Source of the DNA: Natrialba sp. SSL1
GTDB taxonomy: Archaea > Halobacteriota > Halobacteria > Halobacteriales > Natrialbaceae
Direction of reading: 5' to 3'
DNA: 64,000 nucleotides
Assembly (NCBI RefSeq): GCF_001861355.1
Contig: NZ_MASN01000035.1
Location: 248,001-312,000 of the forward strand
Under the pieces are notes generated by a model, which was not told the origin of the DNA, searched no databases, and saw only the letters and a program-made list of their open reading frames with translations. Every line of letters begins with the position of its first letter. Position 1 is the first letter of the stretch. The position numbers and the translations under genes are program-made. Shown one piece after another: positions 36,135-44,836 of this stretch.

Positions 36135-36713
36135 ATGCACGACGACGCTGCGGCCGGTGCCGAGGTTGCCGTTCTCCGCCTCGGCCACCGACCCGGCCGT
36201 GACGAACGGATGACGACTCACGTGGGCCTGACGGCACGGGCGCTCGGGGCCGACCGCGTCTGGATTCCGGACAACGCCGGCCAGTCGCGCGACACCGTCG
36301 CCGACATCACGGACCGCTTCGGCGGCCCGTTCGAGGTCGACCTGACCGACTCGCCGAAAGCCATCATCCGGAACTGGGAGGGACAGGTCGTCCACCTGAC
36401 GATGTACGGCGAGCGCGTCCAGGATGTCGAGGGCGAGATCCGTGAGCGCCACCGCGACGGCGAGTCCGTCCTCGTCGTCGTCGGCTCCGAGAAAGTCTCG
36501 TTCGACGTCTACGAGGAGGCAGACTGGAACGTCGGCGTTACCAACCAGCCCCACTCCGAGGTCGCCGGCCTCGCGGTCTTTCTGGACCGGCTCTTCGAGG
36601 GCGCGGCACTCGAGTCCGACTGGGAAGACGCCGAGCAGCGGGTGGTGCCGATGGAGACTGGAAAGCGGGTGGTTTCGGCGGAGTCAGACGGCGACGCAAA
36701 GACCGATTCGTAA
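36135..36713 (+). CDS. trm56: tRNA (cytidine(56)-2'-O)-methyltransferase
   Basis: This 192-residue SPOUT-family enzyme methylates the ribose of C56 in the T-loop of archaeal tRNAs using S-adenosylmethionine. The signature sequence AVLRLGHRPGRDERMTTHVG is followed by LTARALGADRVWIPDNAG. The knotted C-terminal cofactor site carries VLVVVGSEKVSFDVYE and NVGVTNQPHSEVAGLAVFLD. The N-terminus is about ten residues longer than usual. It is divergent from the cupin gene. Confidence 0.94.
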   Translation: MHDDAAAGAEVAVLRLGHRPGRDERMTTHVGLTARALGADRVWIPDNAGQSRDTVADITDRFGGPFEVDLTDSPKAIIRNWEGQVVHLTMYGERVQDVEGEIRERHRDGESVLVVVGSEKVSFDVYEEADWNVGVTNQPHSEVAGLAVFLDRLFEGAALESDWEDAEQRVVPMETGKRVVSAESDGDAKTDS

Positions 36714-36788
36714 CGGATACCCGCCATCGTCTGGTTCGATGGCTCACGCTGAACGCAACCGTCGGCTCACGCCATCCCGGTTGTTGGC

Positions 36789-37997
36789 TCACGCCGAACC
36801 CGGACGGCCGAGCGTCTCGTCCAGCCAGTCGAACAGTCGCTGGTGGAACACCGACTGTCCCATCCCCTCGCAGTGGCCGCCTGCACCCTCCGCGTCGGTG
36901 AATTTCGTGTACTCCGTCGGTACCGTGAGGCGGGTTGCAAGGTCGTGAGACTGGACCGCTAGCCGATCCGACTCGTTGTCCGCGACGAACGTCGGACAGT
37001 TGATCGATCCAATCTCCGATTCGTACGTATACTCCTGTAGCTCGCGGACGTACGCGCCGAGCGAATCGAGCCCGTGGGCTGCCATTCGCGAGCCGAAGTA
37101 CTCCAGCGCGTGCGGGTCTGCGAGTTGTTCGTCGAGCGCGTCGTCGGCATCGGGGTCGCCCTCGAGTACCGGTGTCCGAAGCTCCTCGGGGACCAGTTGC
37201 AACACGAGCGTGCCGAGGTCGTAGATTGCGGGATCGGCAGCGAGCGCAGCGAGGCGGTGCTCCGCGGTCGCCGCCCGCGGCGCGAGGTAGCCGCCGAAAC
37301 TTCGGCCGACCAGCGCGAGTCGGCTCTCATCGACGTCAGCACGACCAACAGCAACGTCGACGACCGGTGTAACGACGGCCTCGTAGTCCGGCCGGAAGAA
37401 TAGCCGCTTCTCGTACAGCGTCCCACCCTGTCCCGGCCCCTCGAACAGCAGGCAGTTGTAGCCGCGAGTGAGGGCGGCCCGCGCAAGCATCGCGTACGAC
37501 TCCTCGACCGGGGAATCGTAGCCTGGAAAACCGATCACGGTCGGGCGAGTGGTCCCCGAGTCGTCCGGCGCGAGGACGTAGGACTCGAGTACCGTCCTCT
37601 CGAACGGGATGTCGACGACCTCGCAGGTGTGGTCGGCGAGCGCCATTGCGGCCCGGAAACAGTCGCGCTGGCGTTTCCAGGCCTCGTGCAAGTCCGGATC
37701 GGCGAGGTCGTGTCTGCGGAAGAAGTACGCCGAGCGGTAGTACTCGGTCGCCCGTAGGAACGCCTCGCGAGCGCTCACGCCGTGGCCCCGTTCGCGCGAC
37801 TGGCGGGCGATATCTTCGACCGCGTCGGCGGTCGCGAACCACTCGTCGTACCAGCTTTCGTAGTTGTCGTCCTCGATTCGGTCCGCCGTCGTGAGACACT
37901 CACCGACATCGGCACAGCCGTAGTAGACCTTGCCCAGTGTGCGCTCGAGTTGTGCGGTGAATTCGTCGCTCTCGAAGCTCGAAACTGCCGTGGTCAT
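36789..37997 (-). CDS. Alpha/beta hydrolase (FrsA/dipeptidyl-aminopeptidase-like)
   Basis: This 402-residue protein has an N-terminal helical region of about 120 residues and a C-terminal alpha/beta-hydrolase fold. The nucleophile Ser lies in ALVGRSFGGYLAPRA, with an oxyanion-region GFPGYDSPVEESYAM and LFEGPGQGGTLYEKR. The likely catalytic Asp is in PTFVADNESDRLA and the His is in GAGGHCEGMGQSV. It belongs to the FrsA/YqiA-like hydrolases that remove acyl or peptide groups. The true substrate is unknown. It stands alone, and the start at 37997 is typical. Confidence 0.87.
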   Translation of the reverse strand: MTTAVSSFESDEFTAQLERTLGKVYYGCADVGECLTTADRIEDDNYESWYDEWFATADAVEDIARQSRERGHGVSAREAFLRATEYYRSAYFFRRHDLADPDLHEAWKRQRDCFRAAMALADHTCEVVDIPFERTVLESYVLAPDDSGTTRPTVIGFPGYDSPVEESYAMLARAALTRGYNCLLFEGPGQGGTLYEKRLFFRPDYEAVVTPVVDVAVGRADVDESRLALVGRSFGGYLAPRAATAEHRLAALAADPAIYDLGTLVLQLVPEELRTPVLEGDPDADDALDEQLADPHALEYFGSRMAAHGLDSLGAYVRELQEYTYESEIGSINCPTFVADNESDRLAVQSHDLATRLTVPTEYTKFTDAEGAGGHCEGMGQSVFHQRLFDWLDETLGRPGSA

Positions 37998-38151
37998 GGG
38001 AGTCGAACGACGACGAACACGATAAAGCCGTCCTGCAACGGGACCGACGAGCCCCGCGGTGCTTCCCCTACCGACCCACCGAGAGAGGCCGTGAACGCGC
38101 CCTGCTGCTTCCCAGCCAACCTATTTGTGTCCATTCGGTGGAAGAGTCGAT

Positions 38152-38475
38152 ATGGGTGAAACGACGACCTACGACGACGACGTGTCTCGCTCGGAGGCTG
38201 CCGACCTCCTGGAGGCGATTGCCGCCGAACTCGACGGTCCAGACACCGCCGACATCCGCGTGGGCAACAAGCTCCTGACACTCTCTCCCGACGACCGACT
38301 CGAGTACGGGATCGAAGTCGAGGAGCGCTCGCCGATGCTCGGCGGCGAGCGCGAGGAGGTTACGATCACGCTGGGATGGGAAGTGGCGACAGCGGACGCG
38401 GGCGCGGACATCGAGCAGGAACGGGATCAGCGGCCGGACGAAGAGCGAGAAGAGCAGGACGACGGCGTGCTATAG
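38152..38475 (+). CDS. Amphi-Trp domain protein
   Basis: This 107-residue protein matches the short amphi-Trp family: VSRSEAADLLEAIAAELDG, then IRVGNKLLTLSPDDRLEYGI, then the region ending VTITLGWEV. The family is small, widespread in haloarchaea and of unknown function. The C-terminal 25 residues are an acidic tail. The ATG at 38152 gives the normal N-terminus; the in-frame extension upstream is not family-like. Confidence 0.88.
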   Translation: MGETTTYDDDVSRSEAADLLEAIAAELDGPDTADIRVGNKLLTLSPDDRLEYGIEVEERSPMLGGEREEVTITLGWEVATADAGADIEQERDQRPDEEREEQDDGVL

Positions 38476-38572
38476 CGCGGTTGTGGTCCGGACTGGTGAA
38501 CAGATCACAACCGTCGGCGACACTGCAGCCACCGAGTGAGAAACCCACCGAACGAGCGCCGTCCCTCAAAAG

Positions 38573-38581
38573 ACTTAATGG
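38573..38581 (+). promoter_or_regulatory. TATA box of tfe
   Basis: ACTTAATGG is centred about 28 nt before the ATG at 38605. It is preceded by an A-rich CAAAAG, consistent with a leaderless or near-leaderless start. Confidence 0.55.
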
Positions 38582-38604
38582 CCACATGGCGTTACGCATA
38601 GGTA

Positions 38605-39141
38605 ATGGCTTTTGAGGACCTGCTCGAGGATCCAGTCATCCAGAAGTACTTGCACGAGCTGGTCGGTCCCAAGGGGATGCCCGTCGCGGCGGCACCACCG
38701 GACGGGGAAGTGACCGACGAGGAGCTCGCGGAGGAGCTGGATCTCGAGTTGAACGACGTTCGGCGCGCGCTGTTTATCCTGTACGAGAACGACCTCGCCA
38801 GCTACCGACGGCTGCGCGACGAGGACTCGGGCTGGTTGACGTACCTCTGGACCTTCGAGTACGACAACATCCCCGAGAACCTAGAAGAGGAGATGTACCG
38901 GCTTCACGACGCACTCGAACAGCGCCAGGAGTACGAGCGAAATCACGAGTTCTACCTCTGTGAGATCTGTTCGATCCGCTTCGAGTTCGGCGAAGCGATG
39001 GACTTCGGCTTCGAGTGTCCCGAGTGTGGCTCGCCACTCGAGTCCATGGACAATGACCGACTCGTCACGTCGATGGAGGACCGACTCGCGGCACTCGAGA
39101 GCGAACTGAATCTCGATGCCGACGTGGATGTGGATGCCTGA
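38605..39141 (+). CDS. tfe: Transcription initiation factor E, alpha subunit (TFE)
   Basis: This 178-residue protein has an N-terminal winged helix (VTDEELAEELDLELNDVRRA, then LYENDLASYRRLRDEDSGWL) and a C-terminal zinc ribbon with CEIC and CPEC around a FEFGEAMDFGFE strand. TFE stabilises the open complex of archaeal RNA polymerase and assists weak promoters. The last residues are acidic. DUF2110 and DUF5803 genes follow closely, a conserved haloarchaeal arrangement. Confidence 0.95.
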   Translation: MAFEDLLEDPVIQKYLHELVGPKGMPVAAAPPDGEVTDEELAEELDLELNDVRRALFILYENDLASYRRLRDEDSGWLTYLWTFEYDNIPENLEEEMYRLHDALEQRQEYERNHEFYLCEICSIRFEFGEAMDFGFECPECGSPLESMDNDRLVTSMEDRLAALESELNLDADVDVDA

Positions 39142-39145
39142 ATAG

Positions 39146-39841
39146 ATGGTCGTACTCGCAACCAAACTGTACGTCGAGGGCGACGCCCGCGAGCGATCGC
39201 TTGACTCCCTGCGCTCGCTTGTGAACAACGAAATCGGCGATCTCGAGGTCGAGTTCGACCTCGGGGTGCGCCACGACGACTTCCCGTCGGTCACCATCGA
39301 GGGTGACGACGCCACCGTCGCGCGAAACGTTCTCCGCGAGGAGTTCGGCGAGATCGTCCCTGATCTCGAAGCCGGCGAGACCTACATCGGGACGCTCGAT
39401 TCGTGGGACGAGGACGGGATCGTGCTCGATGCCGGCCAGCCGGTTCGCATTCCGGCGGACGAACTCGGACTGGGTCCGGGGTCGCCGACGCAGATCCGCG
39501 AGCGCTACGGACTGGTGCAGCATCTGCCGATGCGGTTCGTCTACGGCGGTGGTGGCGATGCTGACGCCGAGGAAGACGAACCTTCGCGGCTCGCAGACGA
39601 GGAACGCGACCGCCTCTACGAGTGGACGCGCGGTGACGGCCGCCTCAACGTCAACAGCGCAACCCGCGCCGAAGTTCGTGCGACGCTCAACCGCGCCGGC
39701 CACGCCCAGGACTACGTCACGGTCGAGCGCCTGGGTCTGCTGGAGCAGAGCGTCATCTGCACCGAGAACACCGATCCGCCAGGGCTGCTCGCAAGCGTCG
39801 GGCAGTACCTGCCAGCCGAACTCCGCTGTGTCGTCCCCTAA
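39146..39841 (+). CDS. DUF2110 family protein
   Basis: This 231-residue protein of the archaeal DUF2110 family begins MVVLATKLYVEGDARERSLD. Its central LEAGETYIGTLDSWDEDGIV is followed by AGQPVRIPADELGLG, a region resembling a small beta-barrel RNA-binding fold. The C-terminal part (TRAEVRATLNRAGHAQDYVT) is helical. Its constant position after tfe hints at a link with transcription or RNA, but that is inference. It starts 4 nt after the tfe stop. Confidence 0.92.
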   Translation: MVVLATKLYVEGDARERSLDSLRSLVNNEIGDLEVEFDLGVRHDDFPSVTIEGDDATVARNVLREEFGEIVPDLEAGETYIGTLDSWDEDGIVLDAGQPVRIPADELGLGPGSPTQIRERYGLVQHLPMRFVYGGGGDADAEEDEPSRLADEERDRLYEWTRGDGRLNVNSATRAEVRATLNRAGHAQDYVTVERLGLLEQSVICTENTDPPGLLASVGQYLPAELRCVVP

Positions 39842-39853
39842 CCAGCCACCATC

Positions 39854-40624
39854 ATGAACAGACGGCTCGTTCTCGGCGCAGTTGCGGTCGTCCTGCTCAT
39901 CGGTCTGGCAGGCTGTACCATGTTCTTCACCGGGATTTCGGACGACGAACTCGACCGCGAGCAGGAGTACGACGACCTCCGCGACAGCGAGGCCGACGTC
40001 AGGATCGACATCGAGGAGGGTGGCATCCTGAGCAGCGGCGAGTACCGGGCTGTGTACGACCTGAACGGCACCGAGGACTTCTCGTTCTCCCAGTCAACGT
40101 TCTACAGCGAGGAGCCCCTTGACATCCACAGCGTCCGCTACTGGTACCCGAACGGCACCGAAGTCACCGGCTCCGAACTCAATGTCGATCAGGACCGCTC
40201 GAGTACCGACCTTTCCGTCCCGGACGGAAACGGGACGCTCGCGTTCTCCGGTCCGACAGGTGGGAGCACGTTCCAGCTGCCGACGTACGTCACTGGCTCG
40301 TACGAGGTGACGCTTCCGGAGGGTGAGCGCACGTCGAACTTCCTGTTCGGTGACGCCAGCCCGAGCGGCTACGACCGCGAGGTTGTCGACGACCAGGAGC
40401 GACTGTACTGGGACCACGCGGACGGCACGATTTCGCTGCGCTACTACAGCGCCGGCGGCGTGTCGCTGTTCATCGGCCTCGTCGGTGTGGTCGTCGTCGT
40501 CGGCGGCATCGGCGTCGCTTACTACTACCGGCAGGTCCAGCAGTTACAAGAACAACGCGAGGAACTCGGGCTCGACGTGGAAATCGAGGATGACGACGAT
40601 GGGCCGCCGCCGGGGCTCAAGTAG
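39854..40624 (+). CDS. DUF5803 membrane-anchored lipoprotein
   Basis: This 256-residue protein has an N-terminal signal with twin arginine and lipobox (MNRRLVLGAVAVVLLIGLAG followed by Cys). A long beta-rich outer part (NGTEDFSFSQSTFYSEEPLD, then YVTGSYEVTLPEGERTSNFL) is followed by a C-terminal membrane helix (SLFIGLVGVVVVVGGIGVAY) and a short charged coil. The family is haloarchaeal with unknown function. It lies 12 bp after DUF2110 on the same strand. Confidence 0.88.
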   Translation: MNRRLVLGAVAVVLLIGLAGCTMFFTGISDDELDREQEYDDLRDSEADVRIDIEEGGILSSGEYRAVYDLNGTEDFSFSQSTFYSEEPLDIHSVRYWYPNGTEVTGSELNVDQDRSSTDLSVPDGNGTLAFSGPTGGSTFQLPTYVTGSYEVTLPEGERTSNFLFGDASPSGYDREVVDDQERLYWDHADGTISLRYYSAGGVSLFIGLVGVVVVVGGIGVAYYYRQVQQLQEQREELGLDVEIEDDDDGPPPGLK

Positions 40625-40743
40625 CCGTCTTAGTACGTTGTCATAGATCCGGAAGCAACTGTGCGCAGTCGAAAGGGGGTACTGGTGCTTCACAACTCAT
40701 CTGAGAACAAAAGTAGTTTGTATTTCCGATAGATGTTTGATAT

Positions 40744-41157
40744 ATGGAGGCTAATCGGCGAACAATACTGCAGTCTCTGCTTCCTGCGGTAGGTCTCCTC
40801 GCTGGCTGCTCGTTCCGAACTGATGCGCATCTGTTCCGGGTGAGCGTTATCAACCACACAAACGACCCAATCGAAGTAGATGTAGCCGTTTCCGATTCTG
40901 ATGGGGAACTCTACCAGCAAACCCTTGATTTGCCTTCGGAGGATCAGGACGGGTTGAACCCATCAGCACGTACGACGATGAAACTCGAGAGGCTATCGGA
41001 AGGGATGGAACTGACGGCGACAATTGAGACTGACGCTGGCCTAGCAGAAACGACTGATTTTACGTTAGATTGCACACCCAGCGAAGGAGACGCTATTGGC
41101 TTCAGAATCCACGAGGAGTATATCGATCCAAGAACTGGATGTGCTTCAGTCAATTAG
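40744..41157 (+). CDS. Small Tat lipoprotein, unknown function
   Basis: This 137-residue protein begins MEANRRTILQSLLPAVGLLA followed by the lipobox GC. The twin arginine (NRRTIL) suggests export by Tat with lipidation of the cysteine. The mature part is a small beta sandwich-like domain (FRVSVINHTNDPIEVDVAVS, then GMELTATIETDAGLAETTDF). The gene is less GC-rich than its neighbours. I see no family-level function. Confidence 0.72.
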   Translation: MEANRRTILQSLLPAVGLLAGCSFRTDAHLFRVSVINHTNDPIEVDVAVSDSDGELYQQTLDLPSEDQDGLNPSARTTMKLERLSEGMELTATIETDAGLAETTDFTLDCTPSEGDAIGFRIHEEYIDPRTGCASVN

Positions 41158-41361
41158 TTCTGCACCTCTCTATCGCCCACGGAGTTATCTAGCGAGACAC
41201 CCTGCTCGTCACTGTACCCTGCCGTCACCAGCACACACATACTCTCGAGTTCTCCTCCGTTTCTGTAGTCGGTACTCGAGTACCACACTGGAGACGCGAC
41301 GCTCTCGACAATCTCAGAGCGAACGCGTCGGGTCCGTTTCAGTGCGGATCTAGCCAGCAGC

Positions 41362-42012
41362 TCAGCGGTGTAGTGCGGTGTCGTCGAGGACGACGATATC
41401 AGTGTCGTCATCATCGACGCCGCGCTCGGCGTCGAGTTCGAGTCGGCCGACGACGAACTGTGTCGTCGTTTGCGTCGCCGCAATGTCCTCGAGTCGAATC
41501 GTCCGCGTCACATCGACGTCGTCGACGAGCCAGCCGTAGTGGACCTCGTCCGCGTCGGTTTCGGCGAAGACGAGCAAGAGCGGATCGTCGAGACTGGCCG
41601 GATCGCGGGTCGTTCCCTCGAAAATCGAATGGAGATCGACGACGCGAATCCGCGTCCCGTCGGCGGTGACGATACCGGCGTTCCACGGGTCGGTACTCGA
41701 GTCGAGTCCGGCGGCGTCGGCAATTGGGAGAACGGTGGCGACGGCGTCGGCGCGGACGCAGTACTGCGATGTGCCGAGGTCGAACGTAAGGACGCGCAGG
41801 GGACTCGTTGGATCGACATCGGTGTCGATATCGATGGTGCTGTCGCCACCGGACTGTTCAGTGGTAGCGTGTTCGTGGTTGGCGGTCTCGTGGGGAGTGT
41901 TGCGTTCGTTGTTGGAGGGGGTGGTTTTGCGTTCGTTTCCGTTTCCGTCTCTATCTTCGGCTGCGTCTCTCGTTGCGTCTGCCTCGTTGTCTTCGTCCAC
42001 GGCCGACGTCAT
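41362..42012 (-). CDS. CheW-like protein
   Basis: This 216-residue protein has an acidic, low-complexity N-terminal stretch of about 65 residues and then a CheW fold: RVLTFDLGTSQYCVRADAVA, GIVTADGTRIRVVDLHSIFE, LLLVFAETDADEVHYGWLVD, and IAATQTTTQFVVGRLELD. CheW links CheA to transducers. This copy looks divergent and stands opposite to cheW across a shared promoter region. It could be a second coupling protein or one for a different signalling array. Confidence 0.82.
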   Translation of the reverse strand: MTSAVDEDNEADATRDAAEDRDGNGNERKTTPSNNERNTPHETANHEHATTEQSGGDSTIDIDTDVDPTSPLRVLTFDLGTSQYCVRADAVATVLPIADAAGLDSSTDPWNAGIVTADGTRIRVVDLHSIFEGTTRDPASLDDPLLLVFAETDADEVHYGWLVDDVDVTRTIRLEDIAATQTTTQFVVGRLELDAERGVDDDDTDIVVLDDTALHR

Positions 42013-42036
42013 CCTGTTTTAGCACACTTCGTGGCG

Positions 42037-42044
42037 ATAATAAG
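42037..42044 (-). promoter_or_regulatory. TATA box of the minus-strand CheW-like gene
   Basis: CTTATTAT on the minus strand is centred about 28 nt upstream of the ATG at 42012, the position expected for a leaderless transcript. Confidence 0.6.
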
Positions 42045-42119
42045 TACTTTGCGTCGCCCGGCGTGGGTGTCGCGTCTGCTGTCGAGTCATCAGTACCGTG
42101 AACAAACACAGGAGTCAAC

Positions 42120-42128
42120 GTTTTATCG
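42120..42128 (+). promoter_or_regulatory. TATA box of cheW
   Basis: GTTTTATCG lies about 27-35 nt upstream of the ATG at 42155. Together with the minus-strand box it makes the 142-bp gap a divergent promoter region for two CheW-type genes. Confidence 0.5.
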
Positions 42129-42154
42129 CTGGACTGGAATACACGAACAGGACC

Positions 42155-42994
42155 ATGGCCCCGGAGTTGCCCGAGAAAGTACTCGGGATCGACATCAACA
42201 AGGAAGACAAGCGGACGCGACAGTCGCGCTCGGAGCGCGAGGAGGAAGACCGCGTTCGGTTCGTCTTCTTCAGCGTCGGTACGCACCGTCTCGCCGTACC
42301 GGTTAACGACGTTCGGACGACGACCGAGCTACCGACGGATATGACGCAAGTGCCACGCTCGCCGGCTGCGATCGAGGGGGTGACTGATCTCCGTGGCGAG
42401 ATCACGGCCGTCATCGATCCGACCGTTCACTTCCCGACAGACCACTCAGATGGCGACCGCGAACAGCTTCTCGTCTTCGACCGCGGCGCTGACGAACAGG
42501 CCGCTGCGATCCACGTCAACGACGTCTACGGCGTCGACGCACTCCCGGAAAGCGACGTGTTCGACGACGAATCGATCGACGACAGCGTCTTCGATGGTGA
42601 TGCACTCGAGCACCCGCTGGTGAGCGCGCTCGTCAAGCAAGAACGAACGGGTGACGCTGGGTCGCCAGCAGGGGCAGGACGCGATGGGTCGCCACGCGCT
42701 GGCCGCGATGGCCGCGCTGGGGGCAGCGTCGATGAATCAGGCGACGAACAGGCACCAACGACCGGTCTTGAGCGCTCCAGTGGTGCCGTCATCGAGGCAG
42801 TCGATGCGGCGTCGACGGCTGATGCAGCGTCGACCGGAGACGGCGAACCTGAAAACGAAGTGACAGTGTCTGGAGACGCTGCTGGCGCTATGTCATCCCG
42901 ACCCGTCGTCGAGGCGACGCCAGTTATCGACGTCGAGGCAATGTTGCTCGCCTCTGGACAGGTCGAAAGCCGGGTTTCCGTGCTCGACTCCTGA
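42155..42994 (+). CDS. cheW: Chemotaxis coupling protein CheW with a long C-terminal extension
   Basis: This 279-residue protein begins MAPELPEKVLGIDINKEDK and has a CheW domain: VRFVFFSVGTHRLAVPVNDV, then RSPAAIEGVTDLRGEITAVI, then EQLLVFDRGADEQAAAIHVN. After about residue 150 comes a long disordered acidic and Gly/Ser-rich region. The last 25 residues (VVEATPVIDVEAMLLASGQV) look like a short conserved peptide. CheW bridges receptors and CheA. The C-terminal extension makes it about twice the length of a plain CheW. Confidence 0.9.
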   Translation: MAPELPEKVLGIDINKEDKRTRQSRSEREEEDRVRFVFFSVGTHRLAVPVNDVRTTTELPTDMTQVPRSPAAIEGVTDLRGEITAVIDPTVHFPTDHSDGDREQLLVFDRGADEQAAAIHVNDVYGVDALPESDVFDDESIDDSVFDGDALEHPLVSALVKQERTGDAGSPAGAGRDGSPRAGRDGRAGGSVDESGDEQAPTTGLERSSGAVIEAVDAASTADAASTGDGEPENEVTVSGDAAGAMSSRPVVEATPVIDVEAMLLASGQVESRVSVLDS

Positions 42995-43090
42995 GGCCGT
43001 TCCACCCTGTCTCCTGAGAGCGAGACACGGCCAGTATCGACGCGATTCTCGCCGCACGTATCACTTATCACGACTGATAATCGAGAGACA

Positions 43091-43100
43091 GCATTTATGG
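43091..43100 (+). promoter_or_regulatory. Candidate promoter of the cheY-cheR operon
   Basis: GCATTTATGG lies about 40 nt upstream of the cheY ATG, within a relatively AT-rich gap. It would place transcription start roughly 14 nt before the ATG. Confidence 0.4.
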
Positions 43101-43136
43101 TAGTTGTATCGGTACGAGAATGTGGTGTACTAGTGA

Positions 43137-43499
43137 ATGTCGACAGGGGTGCTCATCGTAGACGACTCACATTTTATGCGGAATCTCCTTCGTCAGATCC
43201 TCGAGCAGGATCACCGCATTATCGGCGAGGCGTCTAACGGTGCTGAAGCAGTCAAACTGTACAAGGAACACGATCCCGACATCGTGATGATGGACATCGT
43301 GATGCCCAAGTGTAACGGGATCAAGGCCACCGCGGCCATCAAGAAAATCGATCCCGACGCACGTGTCATCATGTGTACAAGTGTCGGGCAGCGAGAGAAG
43401 ATGAAACTGGCCGTCAAGGCCGGGGCCGACGGCTACGTCACGAAACCGTTCGAAGAGCCAAGCGTCAGGAAGGCGCTCACAGACGTCATTGCGGCATGA
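43137..43499 (+). CDS. cheY: Chemotaxis response regulator CheY
   Basis: This 120-residue single-domain receiver has the acidic pair Asp9/Asp10 in VLIVDDSHFMR, the phospho-acceptor Asp53 in IVMMDIVMPKCNG, Thr in MCTSVG, and the conserved Lys103 in GYVTKPF. It is phosphorylated by CheA and signals to the archaellum switch. It is the first gene of the operon and overlaps cheB by 4 nt (ATGA). Confidence 0.95.
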   Translation: MSTGVLIVDDSHFMRNLLRQILEQDHRIIGEASNGAEAVKLYKEHDPDIVMMDIVMPKCNGIKATAAIKKIDPDARVIMCTSVGQREKMKLAVKAGADGYVTKPFEEPSVRKALTDVIAA

Positions 43500-44836
43500 C
43501 GCGAGTACTCGTTGTCGACGACTCCAGATTCATGCGAACAGTCATCGGCAACGCGCTCACCGAGGCCGGCTACGAGGTCGAAACGGCAACCGACGGTGTC
43601 GAAGCGGTCGACGCCGCAGCCGAGTTCGACCCTGCCGTCGTGACGATGGACGTCGAGATGCCCGAAATGAACGGCATCGAAGCCGTCGAACGGATTATGG
43701 CGCAGAACCCAACGCTCATTCTCATGCTAAGCGCCTACACGGACGAGGGAACCGACGCCACGCTCGATGCACTCGAGCGCGGGGCGATCGAGTTCCTCCC
43801 GAAACCCGACGGCTCGGGGTCGCGAAACATCGCCCACCTCGCCGATGACGTCGTCGAGGCGGTCGACGAACTCGCAGACGCCGATATTTCTGCGCTCGCT
43901 CTTGCACGAGCATCGGCGAGTGCGTACGCAACGTCGTCTGCACTCGAGTCGGCGACGGACTCATCGGCGGCAGCGACGACGCCGGTGGGGACGGGGTCCG
44001 GATCAGGCTCCGCAGCCGGGTCGACGAAAACTGCACGAAGTGGAACGGCCGGGCCGACCGGTACGACCGCATCGACACAGGGGCCGAGTTCGAACCCGGG
44101 TGCGGAGACACGGAACTGGTCGAAGTCGGCTCCCGCTGACGATGATCGGACGGTGCCAGACGAGCTCGGCTCGACAACGGCACCGGTCGTCGTTATCGGC
44201 GCGTCGACGGGGGGCCCGAAGATCGCAGAGCGGCTGTTCGCGCAGTTGCCTCGGACGCTCGAGGCGACGGTGCTGATCGTCCAGCATATGCCACCCGAGT
44301 TCACGGGTCGCTTCGCGACACGGCTCGACTCACACAGCGAGTACGCGGTTCGCGAGGCGACAGACGGCGACCGCGTCGGACCCGGCGAGGCACTCGTCGC
44401 CCCGGGTGGATTCCACATGCAGGTGACCGACGCCGCCGCAGCCGACTCGTCTGCCAGCGATGGCCGCGACGAGGGCGTCGGGACCACACTCGAGGTCAGC
44501 CTCGACGATGGTCCCCGTCGTCACGGACTTCGGCCGGCAATCGACGAGACGATGGAAACCGCGGCAACACACGTCACCGGCCCGCTCTGTGGGGTCGTCC
44601 TTACAGGGATGGGCAGTGACGGTGCGGCCGGCATCGAGGCAATCGCCGACGCTGGGGGCTATACGATCGCCCAGAACGAGGCGACCAGCCCCGTCTTTGG
44701 AATCCCCTGTCAGGCAATCGAAACGGGTCGTGTCGAGACCGTCGCTCCGGACGATGCGATCGTCCCGACGATCGTCGACACGTTTGCAGAATCGACCGAC
44801 GGCAATGGTGGCGACACCGCCAGTGATACCCGATGA
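43496..44836 (+). CDS. cheB: Protein-glutamate methylesterase/deamidase CheB
   Basis: This 446-residue protein has an N-terminal receiver (phospho-acceptor Asp52 in VTMDVEMPEMNG) and a variable Ser/Ala/Thr-rich linker of about 70 residues. The C-terminal methylesterase has its catalytic triad in GASTGGPK (Ser about 237), QHMPPEFT (His about 264) and GMGSDGAAG (Asp about 375). It demethylates transducer glutamates for adaptation. The start at 43496 overlaps the cheY stop; longer upstream frames are out of place. It is coupled to cheA by another ATGA overlap. Confidence 0.95.
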   Translation: MTRVLVVDDSRFMRTVIGNALTEAGYEVETATDGVEAVDAAAEFDPAVVTMDVEMPEMNGIEAVERIMAQNPTLILMLSAYTDEGTDATLDALERGAIEFLPKPDGSGSRNIAHLADDVVEAVDELADADISALALARASASAYATSSALESATDSSAAATTPVGTGSGSGSAAGSTKTARSGTAGPTGTTASTQGPSSNPGAETRNWSKSAPADDDRTVPDELGSTTAPVVVIGASTGGPKIAERLFAQLPRTLEATVLIVQHMPPEFTGRFATRLDSHSEYAVREATDGDRVGPGEALVAPGGFHMQVTDAAAADSSASDGRDEGVGTTLEVSLDDGPRRHGLRPAIDETMETAATHVTGPLCGVVLTGMGSDGAAGIEAIADAGGYTIAQNEATSPVFGIPCQAIETGRVETVAPDDAIVPTIVDTFAESTDGNGGDTASDTR

